From NCBI GenBank assembly GCA_036268995.1, contig DATATB010000032.1, positions 1 to 46,930 on the forward strand: a stretch of DNA of 46,930 bases, read 5' to 3'. Both the position numbers and the translations under genes were made by a program. This DNA comes from DATATB01 sp036268995. GTDB taxonomy: Bacteria; Planctomycetota; Planctomycetia; Pirellulales; PNKZ01. The notes under the pieces are model-generated. The model worked only from the letters and a program-made list of their open reading frames with translations, did not search any database and had not been told where the DNA came from. Shown here in pieces: positions 32,401 through 41,800 of the stretch (within the stretch, counting starts at the first letter, position 1; the number at the start of each line of letters is the position of its first letter).

Positions 32401-34428
32401 ATGCTTTCCGACGCTGAAAATGCCGCTCAATCACCGCCCGGAAGCGACTGGCAGCCGATCGATGAAGCACTTAGCGAGCTTGCGCGGCTTGCCGAGTCGT
32501 CGTCGTCGCCCGATGCTTTTTATCGCGAACTGCTCGCTCGCAGCATGCGCGTGCTAGCGGCCGTGGCGGGCGCCGTTTGGTTGCGAGGGCCGTCAGGCAG
32601 TCTGCGGATGGCCTGCCAGTCGGGGTTTGAGCGGGTAGCGCTCGGCGATGTGCAGGTGTCGGCCGGCTGGCACGGCGAAGTGCTGAATGCCGCGCTGGCC
32701 GTCGAGCAGGGCTTTTGCGTGCCGCCATCGATCGCCGAAGCGGCCGGTGCGCTTGCGAATCCGACTTCGCACTTGCTGATGGTTTCCCCGTTTGCGGTGG
32801 ATGAAACCGTGTTCGGGGCAATCGAAGTCTTTCAGCGGTCGGATTGCCCACCCGAGTCGGTGGCCGGCGGACTGCGTTTCATGGCGGCACTGAGCGAGTT
32901 GGCCGGCCAGTTCGATCGGCGGCAGCGTTTGCGCGAAGCGCGCGAGCGCGAAGAATTGTGGTCGCAGCTTCAGAACTTCGGCCTGCGCGTGCATCGCGGG
33001 TTGGACCTGGAAAGCGTGGCCGACGAAATTGCCAACGAAGGCCGTCCGATCGTCGGTTGCGATCGGCTTTCGGTATTCGTGGGCGACGTGGGATCGGTAC
33101 GTGCGGTTTCCATCAGCGGCGTCGACGTGATCGATCGCCGAGCCACTTCGGTGCAACGGCTCCAGCGGCTGGTGTCGGCCGTGCTCACAATTGGCGAGCC
33201 GCTTTGGCATCCTGATCCCGGCGGGGCGGATGCGCCCTTGCCGACACAATTGGAAGAATTGCTCGAAGCGTACCTCGATCATGCGCATGCCCGTTCGATC
33301 GGGATTTATCCGCTGCAGGCCCCGGCGTCGCGCGAGCGCGACATGCAGTCTCCGCCACAACTGGGCGCCCTGGTCGCAGAAGGGTTCACGACGGAGTCCG
33401 ATCCCGCGCGGTGGCCCGAGCGTCTGGCGGCCATTGCCCGGCCGAGCATCCTGGCTTTGGCCAATGCCCAGCGTTTCGAGTCGATTCCGCTGGTGTCAGT
33501 TTGGCGCCGCTTGCGGCCATCGGGTCCGATGCGCAGGCGGCGGCGTTGGCCGCTGGTGGCGGCGGTTGGCGCTGGCGGGCTGGTGCTGGCCGGTGTATTG
33601 GCGCTGGTGCCGGTTCCGTTTCGGATCGAGGCCCGAGGCGAACTGCGGCCCGAGCGGCAGGCTGAGATCTTTGCGCCCAATGACGGCATCGTGGCGGAAG
33701 TGAATGTCGAGCATGCCAGCCCGGTGGCGGCCGGGCAGGTGCTGGCCGTGTTGCGCAAACCGGAACTCGATTTGGAGTTCACCCGACTGGCCGGCGAGGT
33801 GCAAACGGCCCGCAAGCGGTTGGCGGCGGTGCAGGCTTCGCGCCTGGGAGCGCCTTCAGCGGACGATGAGCGCACCGCGCGGGGCAACCAACTGACCGGC
33901 GAAGAGGAAGAATTGAAAGAGCTGATTCGCAGCCTGGAGCAGCAGGACCGTGTGCTGCACTTGCAGCGCGAGCAGTTGACCGTTCGCAGCCCGTTGGGCG
34001 GCCAGGTGCTGACTTGGGACGTCAAGCCGCTGCTCGAAGCCCGGCCTGTGCAGCGTGGCCAGGTGTTGATGACCGTCGCCGATCTGGCGGGGAAGTGGAT
34101 TGTCGAGCTACAAATTGCCGACGACCAGGCCGGGCACGTGCTCGAAGCCCGACAGCGAGCGGCTGCGCCCCTGCCCGTGTCGTTCGTGCTGGCCACCGAT
34201 CCGCGCACGACTTACGAAGGGACGCTAGGGCGGATCGGCATGCGCACGCAATTGGATCCCAATCAGCATCCGGTGGTGGCGGCCACCGTGAACCTGGAAA
34301 GGGCGCAAATCTCCGAGCGGCGACCGGGAGCCACGATCATTGCGCACATCGATTGCGGCCGCCGGGCGTTGGGCTACGTATGGTTTCACGGTCTGCTCGA
34401 CGCGCTTCGCGCGCGGCTGTGGTTTTAA
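32401..34428 (+). CDS. GAF-domain / HlyD membrane-fusion hybrid protein
   Basis: The 675-residue protein joins a cytoplasmic sensory part to a periplasmic adaptor. Residues about 25-370 contain two GAF-like segments (FYRELLARSMRVLAAVAGAVWL, then LESVADEIANEGRPIVGCDRLSVF). After the basic MRRRRRWP there is one transmembrane helix (about 383-402). The rest is a HlyD-type adaptor: RIEARGELRPERQAEIFAPNDGIVAEVNVEHASPVAAGQVL as lipoyl half, a coiled coil (about 455-520), and the second lipoyl half LTVRSPLGGQVLTW. It has no ATPase motif. ATG 32401 is the first residue of a natural N-terminus and lies 8 nt after a TATACT. It ends 16 nt before the next adaptor gene, forming an operon. Confidence 0.87.
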   Translation: MLSDAENAAQSPPGSDWQPIDEALSELARLAESSSSPDAFYRELLARSMRVLAAVAGAVWLRGPSGSLRMACQSGFERVALGDVQVSAGWHGEVLNAALAVEQGFCVPPSIAEAAGALANPTSHLLMVSPFAVDETVFGAIEVFQRSDCPPESVAGGLRFMAALSELAGQFDRRQRLREAREREELWSQLQNFGLRVHRGLDLESVADEIANEGRPIVGCDRLSVFVGDVGSVRAVSISGVDVIDRRATSVQRLQRLVSAVLTIGEPLWHPDPGGADAPLPTQLEELLEAYLDHAHARSIGIYPLQAPASRERDMQSPPQLGALVAEGFTTESDPARWPERLAAIARPSILALANAQRFESIPLVSVWRRLRPSGPMRRRRRWPLVAAVGAGGLVLAGVLALVPVPFRIEARGELRPERQAEIFAPNDGIVAEVNVEHASPVAAGQVLAVLRKPELDLEFTRLAGEVQTARKRLAAVQASRLGAPSADDERTARGNQLTGEEEELKELIRSLEQQDRVLHLQREQLTVRSPLGGQVLTWDVKPLLEARPVQRGQVLMTVADLAGKWIVELQIADDQAGHVLEARQRAAAPLPVSFVLATDPRTTYEGTLGRIGMRTQLDPNQHPVVAATVNLERAQISERRPGATIIAHIDCGRRALGYVWFHGLLDALRARLWF

Positions 34429-34444
34429 AGAAAAGAGGCGCTCC

Positions 34445-35350
34445 GTGTTTGCCAATCTACCGATCCGGCTGGTTCTATTCGCGGCTGCGCTGTTTTCCCT
34501 CGCCCCCCCGCTGCATGCGGCCGAGGTGCAGGTGCAATCGGTCTTGCTGACGCTGATCGAGGAGGTCGAAGTGCCGGCTCGCGAGGCCGGCGTGCTGGAT
34601 ACGATTGCGGTGCGCGAGGGCCAGACGGTCAAGCCCGGCGACCTGCTCGTGGGCCTGGAGGACATTGAAGCGCGGCTGCGAAAGGATCGGGCTCAGCTCG
34701 AGTTGAACATTGCCCAGATGGACGCCAAGAACGACCTCAAGGTCCGCTTCGCCGCCAAGAGTTTGGACGTGGCGCGGGCCGAGCTGCGCCGGGCCAACGA
34801 ATCGATCGAGAAGTATCGCAAGAGCATCTCCGAATCGGAACTGGATACCTTGCGGTTGAACGTCACCGGCGGCGAATTGGAAGTCGAACAGGCCGAGAAG
34901 AACTTGGCTGTGGCTGCCGTCAACAGCCAGATGAAGGAGAACGAGTTGGCGGCCGCAACCCATCAGCTCCAGCAGTGCCGCATCACGGCGCCCATTGCCG
35001 GCATGGTCGTGCAGCTCAAACGTCACCGCGGAGAATGGGTCGAACCCGGGCAGTCGGTAATGCGGATCGTGCGCTTGGATCGGTTGCGGGCCGAAGGCTT
35101 TGTGCCGGCACGCGAACTGGCCGAGAATCCAACCGGCCGGCCGGTCGTGCTCACGGTCGATTTGCCAGGCAGGCCGGGTGCCCAGTTCCCCGGCAAGCTG
35201 GTGTTCGTCAGTCCAGAAATCAATGCCGTGAACGGGCAAGTCCGGGTGTGGGCCGAAATCGAAAACCCGGGCTTCGAGCTGCGGCCGGGCAACCAGGCCG
35301 CGATGGCGATTCAAGGCACCACTGGCGCGGCCCGGCGCAAGGAGCGATAA
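34445..35350 (+). CDS. HlyD-family periplasmic adaptor protein
   Basis: The 301-residue product has a signal peptide (LPIRLVLFAAALFSLAPPLHA) and the membrane-fusion pattern: EVPAREAGVLDTIAVREGQTVKPGDLLVGLED (lipoyl half), a coiled-coil hairpin (about 68-165, KDRAQLELNIAQMDAKNDLK to MKENELAAATHQLQQ), CRITAPIAGMVVQL (second lipoyl half) and a beta-barrel. The start is GTG 34445, with AGAGG upstream; earlier in-frame codons overlap the previous gene. The next gene starts 3 nt after its stop. It would bridge the inner-membrane component to the TolC-like channel. Confidence 0.9.
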   Translation: MFANLPIRLVLFAAALFSLAPPLHAAEVQVQSVLLTLIEEVEVPAREAGVLDTIAVREGQTVKPGDLLVGLEDIEARLRKDRAQLELNIAQMDAKNDLKVRFAAKSLDVARAELRRANESIEKYRKSISESELDTLRLNVTGGELEVEQAEKNLAVAAVNSQMKENELAAATHQLQQCRITAPIAGMVVQLKRHRGEWVEPGQSVMRIVRLDRLRAEGFVPARELAENPTGRPVVLTVDLPGRPGAQFPGKLVFVSPEINAVNGQVRVWAEIENPGFELRPGNQAAMAIQGTTGAARRKER

Positions 35351-35353
35351 GCC

Positions 35354-37600
35354 GTGGCCGACCCGCGCGTGCTGCCGAGTGCCCAACGGGCGTTGCCTTT
35401 GCGTGCCCGGCCCGAGCTGAGCGTATTTCGTTTGGAAATGGCCGGCACGCGGATGTGGGGCGTCAAAGACCCCGTCTCGCTGCGCTATTATCAACTGGGC
35501 GACGAAGAGCATTTTATTCTCGGCTGTCTCAACGGCCGCACGAGCCTGGAAGAAATTCGCCGCCGCTTCGCGCAGGCCTTTTCGCCGAAGGTGATCAGTC
35601 TGCCGAGGCTCGAACATTTTTTGACTTCGCTGCACCAGCAAGGATTAGTGCTCTCCGATCGGCCGGGACAGGGCGAGGCCCTGGGCGAGCGCCGCCGGCG
35701 CCAGCAGCGGCAACAACTCTGGTCGACGCTGGCCAATCCGCTGGCCATACGCTTTCGCGGCGTCGATCCCGACCGCTGGCTCGGCTGGCTGTACGGCTAT
35801 TGCCGGTGGATGTTTTCGCCCTTGGCGGTCGCGGCTGCGTTGGTGTTGATGTCGCTGGCGCTGGCGACCGTTCTCGAGCACGGCGAGTTGCTCTGGTCGA
35901 GCCTGGCTGATTTTCCGGCGTTCTGCACGCCGCGCAATCTGTTCTGGCTGGCGGTGGTGCTCGCGGCATTGAAAGTCTTGCACGAACTGGGCCACGCCCT
36001 GAGTTGCAAGCACTTTGGCGCGGAGTGTCACGAGTTGGGGCTAATGCTGCTGGTCTTCGCTCCCTGCCTGTATTGCAATGTTTCCGACGCCTGGACGCTG
36101 CCGCGCCGCTGGCAGCGGATCGCGATCAGCGCGGCAGGCATGTATGTCGAATGCGTAGTGGCCGCCGTGTGTGCGCTACTCTGGTATTTCAGCGAGCCGG
36201 GCTGGCTGCACTCAATCGCGCTGAACGTGATGCTCGTCGGCTCGGTCAGCACCCTGCTCTTCAATGGCAACCCGCTGCTGCGCTACGACGGCTATTACAT
36301 CTTGTCGGACCTGGTTGCGGTGCCCAATCTCGGCCAGCGCGCCAGCGATGCGTTGCGGACGTTGGCCGCGTGGTGGTTTTTTGGCAAACCGCTTGCGGCC
36401 GCTGGCCGCTTTGGCCGGCGGCAGGTGCTGCTGGCGGGGTATGCCGCCTGCTCGAGCATCTATCGCTGGTTTGTGGTGCTCACCTTTTTGTGGCTGATTC
36501 ATTTGGCGCTCAAGCCGCTGCACATGGAGCTGCTTTCCGGCGCGATTGGGCTGATGTTTTTCGGCACGCTGCTGGGGCCGCTGGTGATGCTGGCCGCCGA
36601 ACTGCGGCGCCCGACCCTGCGTCGGCGGCAGCCAGCGCGACGGCCGATGATCCGTGGCGGCCTGACCCTGGCTGCGCTCGCCGCCGTGTTGTTGATCCCT
36701 TTTCCGCGATCGTTGCGCGTGCCGGTGACGCTCGATTGGTCCCAAGCCCGGCGCGTCTACGTGACCGTACCCGGCGCGCTTCAGGAAAGCGTGCGGCCGG
36801 GCACGCAAGTCCGCGCTGGCCAGCAACTGGTGCGGCTCGAGAATCTCGACGTATCGCTGGACATCGACAAACTTCGCGGCGAGCGCAATCGCCAGCGGTT
36901 GCACCGCGACAACCTCCGTCGGCAGAGCATTCGCGATGCGCAGGCCGCCGCGCTGCTGCCGACTGCTGAAGAAGCATTGGCCGACGTTGACGAGCGACTG
37001 CGGCAGCGCGTGGCCGACTCGCAGCGGCTGGTGCTGACCGCGCCCAGCGACGGCATCGTGCTGCCGCCGCCGGCCCGTATTGCCGGCTCGTCGCAAACGC
37101 AATTGACACCTTGGGCGGGCAGCCCGCTGGACGAGATCAATCGGCGCGCGTGGCTGACCAGCGGCACACTTGTCTGCCTGGTTGGCGATCCCGGTCGATT
37201 GGAAGGCACGGTGGTCGTCGATGAGGCCGAAATTGCGGCGGTGCGAGTGGGTCAGCGCGTGCGGATGTGGCTCGAGGCCTTTCCCGACCGCACGGTCGGC
37301 GGCACGATCGCCGAAGTCTCGGAGTTGGATTTGGCCGTCGCGCCGGCCACTTTGGCGGTGCGGGGCGAACTGTCGGCACGGGTCGATGCCGAGGGCGTGG
37401 CCCGGCCGCGCGAAACCTCGTATCAGGCGCGCGTCGAACTCGACCCGTTTGATGAGGGCAACCGGCCGCTGGTGGTGGACACCGCCGGACGGGCGAAGAT
37501 CGAAGTTGAGTCGTCGTGTCTGGCCCAGCGGCTCTATCGTTTTCTTCGCCGCACGTTCCACATCGACTTGCAGCAGCGTCTGCCCGGATCGCAGAACTGA
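35354..37600 (+). CDS. M50 site-2-type metalloprotease with PqqD-like N-terminus and HlyD-like C-terminus
   Basis: The 748-residue membrane protein has three parts. Residues about 15-100 (WGVKDPVSLRYYQLGDEEHF, LNGRTSLEEIRRRFAQAF) resemble the PqqD/RRE fold that binds leader peptides. The centre (about 150-420) is an M50 protease with several membrane helices, the zinc motif HELGH (210-214) and the third-ligand motif NGNPLLRYDG (304-313, Asp312). After about residue 440 come HlyD-like lipoyl segments (VYVTVPGALQESVRPGTQVRAGQQLVRLENLDV and LTAPSDGIVLPPP). This architecture resembles M50 proteins in peptide-export clusters. The start is GTG 35354, 3 nt after the adaptor stop. Catalytic residues are retained, so it may cleave an exported substrate or act in export itself. 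Confidence 0.88.
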   Translation: MADPRVLPSAQRALPLRARPELSVFRLEMAGTRMWGVKDPVSLRYYQLGDEEHFILGCLNGRTSLEEIRRRFAQAFSPKVISLPRLEHFLTSLHQQGLVLSDRPGQGEALGERRRRQQRQQLWSTLANPLAIRFRGVDPDRWLGWLYGYCRWMFSPLAVAAALVLMSLALATVLEHGELLWSSLADFPAFCTPRNLFWLAVVLAALKVLHELGHALSCKHFGAECHELGLMLLVFAPCLYCNVSDAWTLPRRWQRIAISAAGMYVECVVAAVCALLWYFSEPGWLHSIALNVMLVGSVSTLLFNGNPLLRYDGYYILSDLVAVPNLGQRASDALRTLAAWWFFGKPLAAAGRFGRRQVLLAGYAACSSIYRWFVVLTFLWLIHLALKPLHMELLSGAIGLMFFGTLLGPLVMLAAELRRPTLRRRQPARRPMIRGGLTLAALAAVLLIPFPRSLRVPVTLDWSQARRVYVTVPGALQESVRPGTQVRAGQQLVRLENLDVSLDIDKLRGERNRQRLHRDNLRRQSIRDAQAAALLPTAEEALADVDERLRQRVADSQRLVLTAPSDGIVLPPPARIAGSSQTQLTPWAGSPLDEINRRAWLTSGTLVCLVGDPGRLEGTVVVDEAEIAAVRVGQRVRMWLEAFPDRTVGGTIAEVSELDLAVAPATLAVRGELSARVDAEGVARPRETSYQARVELDPFDEGNRPLVVDTAGRAKIEVESSCLAQRLYRFLRRTFHIDLQQRLPGSQN

Positions 37601-37640
37601 TCGCGCCAATTACGGCACATGAATGTGCCGGCTATTTTGG

Positions 37641-37669
37641 CGCGTCGGAAGTCTCACGACTTCCGCTAC
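37641..37669. repeat. Dispersed hairpin, family A copy 2
   Basis: Read on the minus strand, arms GCGGAAGTC and GACTTCCG pair around a GTGA loop, between the convergent stops of the M50 gene (37600) and the secreted protein (37683). Compared with copy 1 at 29924-29952, a T-A stem pair has become G-C, so pairing is conserved. Confidence 0.65.
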
Positions 37670-37682
37670 GGTGCGCAGCCGG

Positions 37683-38468
37683 CTACGGCAGCAGGAAGAT
37701 CGCGCCGTTCAAACCGGACTGACCGGTCGTGACTACCGATCGGGCGATCGGATGCTGTCGCAGCCAGGGGCGATTCGAGGCCGGATAGTACCGGCCGCTG
37801 CAAACCCACTGCTGCGGCGGATGCACGGCCATCTTAATGGGCAACAGCGGAACGGTGCCGAAGAAGTGCACGAACGAGTACAGTGGCTGCAACGGACGCG
37901 TAATGCCGTAGCGCTCGGCGGCCTCTTCTTCGAAGTAAAGCGGGTGATAGCAGATCCCCGAGACTCGAGGGAAGCCCGTATATTTGAACTCAGGTGCGGG
38001 TTGCGCCGGGGGCACGACGATCGTCGGCTTCTGCGCAAACATCGTCGCCGCCGTGTTTTCAGGCAAATCACCGGCCGGTGGTCGAATATCGACCGTCAGA
38101 CTCCGGATTGAAGGCAGCTCCACCTGTCCGGCCGAGATCGCCTCCTCGTCCTGCTGCAGAGTCCTGGGAACGCCCGGCTGAATATCTTCGCTCATCGGAG
38201 CGGCCGGCGGCGCCAGGACGTCCGCCGGGGCAGGCGCAGGGGCCGCAGGCGGCAAATCCTGCATATTGCCGACAAACTGCACCCCGGTGTCCACGTTCCT
38301 GTCGAGGGCCGATGCTGCGTCCTGGGCAAGGCCGACGCAGACTAACGTCAGCCACGCGGCAAGCAGGCCGCCTGGCCGCCGCGCGACCAGCCCAACCCGC
38401 AGCGCCGCGCGGCGGCGCTCTGGTCGGCACTCTGCCGGCAAAATTAATTGTACAATTCGTATAGGCAT
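37683..38468 (-). CDS. Planctomycete-type secreted protein of unknown function
   Basis: The 261-residue product has a basic N-terminus followed by a hydrophobic segment (GLLAAWLTLVCVGLAQDAASA) that looks like a signal peptide preceded by an unusually long leader; the true start may be downstream of ATG 38468. A Pro/Ala-rich linker (PPAAPAPAPADVLAPPAAP) leads to a C-terminal block with ISGICYHPLYFEEEAAERYG, PLYSFVHFFGTVPLLPIKMAV and the YYPASNRPWL segment. I recall this block from many planctomycete proteins of unknown function. It is convergent with the M50 gene and diverges from the giant gene. Confidence 0.75.
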   Translation of the reverse strand: MPIRIVQLILPAECRPERRRAALRVGLVARRPGGLLAAWLTLVCVGLAQDAASALDRNVDTGVQFVGNMQDLPPAAPAPAPADVLAPPAAPMSEDIQPGVPRTLQQDEEAISAGQVELPSIRSLTVDIRPPAGDLPENTAATMFAQKPTIVVPPAQPAPEFKYTGFPRVSGICYHPLYFEEEAAERYGITRPLQPLYSFVHFFGTVPLLPIKMAVHPPQQWVCSGRYYPASNRPWLRQHPIARSVVTTGQSGLNGAIFLLP

Positions 38469-38860
38469 GGTCTGTTAACGCCAGCGCCCCTCGCAGGCCG
38501 CACGGCCGGCAAAACTTTCGGCCTCGTTACGATCGCGACCCGCACAGGGCAAATAGGTCGCACGGATGTTTTCGTCTGCCGTGCGCGCAACATTCATGGT
38601 TTGCTGATTCCTCCTTCAGTCCGGAAACAAAGGATGAAGCGTTTCAGGCGCTCAAACCGCTAGAGGCCGGAGTTATTAGCAGGCAAAGGGACGAATCGTC
38701 GCTATAATCCGCATAACAGTCCGCACGGCCCGCGAATGTGACTCGGTAAAACGAACCGATCCGGCGAGGCTCAGCACCTCGGCCGATTCAGCCGAATTCT
38801 CTGTGTAGACCCTCCGCCGCTTTTCTTCCGTATCCCAATTCCGGCAGGCGACTGAAGCGC
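38469..38860. other. 392-nt intergenic region before the giant gene
   Basis: No credible gene was found. A consensus TATAAT lies at 38703-38708 on the plus strand, about 150 nt before ATG 38861, but without a good -35. The ORFs here are short and Arg/Pro-rich. The stretch probably holds the promoter and a long leader for the giant surface protein. Confidence 0.45.
38703..38708 (+). promoter_or_regulatory. Putative -10 element for the giant gene
   Basis: A perfect TATAAT lies upstream of ATG 38861; it would give a leader of about 145 nt. No -35 match at 16-18 nt, so the call is tentative. Confidence 0.35.
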
Positions 38861-41800
38861 ATGGCTTGGAGCAATGGCATTTGGGCATGGCTGACCGGCC
38901 ACCGACGGCCGCGACGCGCCGCACCGCTTTGCATGGAAGCCGACTTGCAGCTCGTGCGGCTGGAAGAGCGCCGCGTGCTGCAAGGCATGCCGGTTGCCGC
39001 GCCGGCCGCGGCCAGCGGCAGCGGCAGTTCGGGGCATGCTTCGGCCACGTATCTGATCGCCCGCCACGGCAACGAAGTGGACGTCTCGCTCAATGGCGTG
39101 CTGGTCAAAGAGCAGTCCATCGACCAGGGCCGCCTGACCATTTCTGCCCTGACCACCGGCGCGCAGTTCATCGTTGATATGTCGGGCGGCAATCCGATCC
39201 CCAAGGGCGGCCTGACGTTGATCGGCGCCCAGGCGGGCACCGGCGTGCAGAACTCGCTGGTGATCCAGCCCGGCAACCCGCTGACGCCCTTTGCCACGGT
39301 GACGTATTCGCTGTTGTCGGGCGACCAAGGCTCGATCACGCTGACAGGCACTTCGTCCAGCGGCCCCGCTCAGACCTCGACAATCAACTTTTCGAATATC
39401 ACGAGCATCGAAGACGACACGGCCGCCGACAGTCGGGTGCTCGAGCTCGATCGCGGGCCCGAGCAGTTGACGCTTGCCGCGGCGCCGAGCATTGGCTCGC
39501 AGCCCGCCCTCGTGCTGAGTTCGTCGCTGGGTCCGTCGGTGACGTTTGTCGATCCGGCCACGAGCCTCTCGATCGAAGCCGCCGGCCAGCCGGCCGACAG
39601 CCTGCAATTGGCCAGCTTCGATCTCGTGGCGAGCCTGGCTGTCGAAATGGCCGGGACCGTGACGCTCTCGGGGCCGGTGCAGACGGGCGGCTTGTCGATT
39701 TCGGCCGATACGATTCAAGTCAACTCGAACGTCGTGGCCGGCCCCAGCGCGCAGTTTGTCGCCCGAACCGAAATCGACGTCGCGCAGTCGGCCAGCCTCG
39801 CCGCGCTGGCTTCGATCGACCTGGAAGCTCCTAGTATCCAGCAGGTGGGCAATCTGCGGTTGCTCGGGCCCGGCCTGGTGCGCCTGGACGGCGGCACCGG
39901 AGGCACCGTGATTGTCTCCGGGCGGATCGATGCCGCCGATCTTGGCCCCAGCGGCAACGGCGGCAACGTGCAGGTGCTGGGCAACCTGATCGCCCTCACT
40001 GGCCAGGCAGTCGTCGACGTCTCGGGCTCGAATCCCGGCTCCGTCGTGATCGGTGGCAATGAGCACGATCCGAGTTTGGGGCCGCTGGCCAGCCGTACCT
40101 TTATCGGCCCGCAGGCGCTAATCATGGCCGATGGCATCGGCAATGCTTCGGGCGGCAGCGTGGTGGTTTGGTCGAGCCAGCTCACCGTGTTTGAAGGCGA
40201 TATCGAAGCCCGGGGCGGAACGACCGGCGGCAATGGCGGCTTTGCCGAAGTCTCGAGTACCGGCTCGATCGATTTTCAGGGCCAGACGGATCTGAGCGCC
40301 AGCCAGGGCCAGGGCGGGAACCTGCTGCTGGATCCCACCTCGATCATTCTCACGGACCGACAGTCAAACTTTACGCCTTTCACGCCGCCCGATTTCACTG
40401 AAACCCTGCTCGCAGACGTGGGCGCGACGTTCCTCGATGTCACCGCCGGCGGATCTTTCAGCAACGTCAGCGCAAGCGCGACGATTACGCTGCAATCAAC
40501 CACGACCATATCGGTCGAAACGGCGCTGAACCTGTTCCAGGCCACCGGCCAGAACAATGTCAGCCTGGTATTGCAGGCTGAAGGGGCCATTATCATCGAC
40601 CAGGCGATCACGGCCGACGGCACCGGCACCATTACGATCCAAGCCAACGACATCGTGCCGCTGCTGGGAGACGTGCTGATCGGTGCGCCGATTACGGCCA
40701 ATGCCGCGATCTCGATTTCCGGTGACAACGTCATCATCAACGATCAGGTAAATTCCGGCAGCGGCACCATCTCGATCGACGCCAACGGCGGTACCGTGAC
40801 CACGGGACTCGGCGGCGTGTTAACAAGCACGAACACCAGCGCCACCGCGATCACCATTCAGGACGCCTCGACCGTAGCGCTGGGCAATATCATGGACACC
40901 GGCGGCCTGGTCCTGGGCGTCGGCTCCAACGTCGGTAGTGTGTCGCAGAATATCAGTGACACCATCCAGGCGAATTCGATTACGGCGAGCACAAGCGGCG
41001 ACGTCATCCTGGGCAACTCGGGCAACGTGATCGATTCCCTGGGCGTCATGTCCGTCGGCGGCGCGCTTGACGTGCAAGACGCAATCGCCGACCGGACTGC
41101 ACGGTTTACCATTAGCGGCGCCATTACGGCGGACTCGGCAACCATTGGCAACACGCTGGGCAGCATTACCGACGATGCCAGCATCACCACGAACCTCCCG
41201 CTGGGAATCAACCTGACGGCAATCGGCATCACGCAGTCGTCCAGCAGCACGCTGAGTTCCGGCGCCGGCCCAATCGCGCTCGTCGCAGGCACCGGGACCG
41301 TCACTCTCGCTGGCGACCTGACCACAACCGGCGGCGACATCAGCGTGTCCGGAACACGGATTACCCAGAACGACGGCACGCTCGATTCCGGGTCGGGCAC
41401 GATTTCGCTGGACAGTGGCGGCTCAATCATGGACCTCAGCCACGGCGTGCTCACCAGCTCGAGCACCAGCGACACCGCCATCTCCCTCGCAGACGCCTCC
41501 TCCATTACGCTGGGCAGCGTCGTGGTTACCAGCGGCGGGCTGGTCTTAGGCGTATCGGCCAATGTGGGTAGCGTCACGGCGAATTCCACGATCCAGGCAA
41601 ACAGCGTCACGGCTAGCACCAGCGGCGCGGTGAACTTGCAGTCTGTCAACAACGAGATCGATTCCCTGGGGGCGATGGACGTCGGCGGCTCGCTGCAAGT
41701 CAACGACGCGGTCCAGGACGTTGCGGCGATGTTCACGATCACCGGAGCGATCGGCGCTTCTTCAGTAACCATCCAGAACACGCAGGGCAGCATCACCGTT

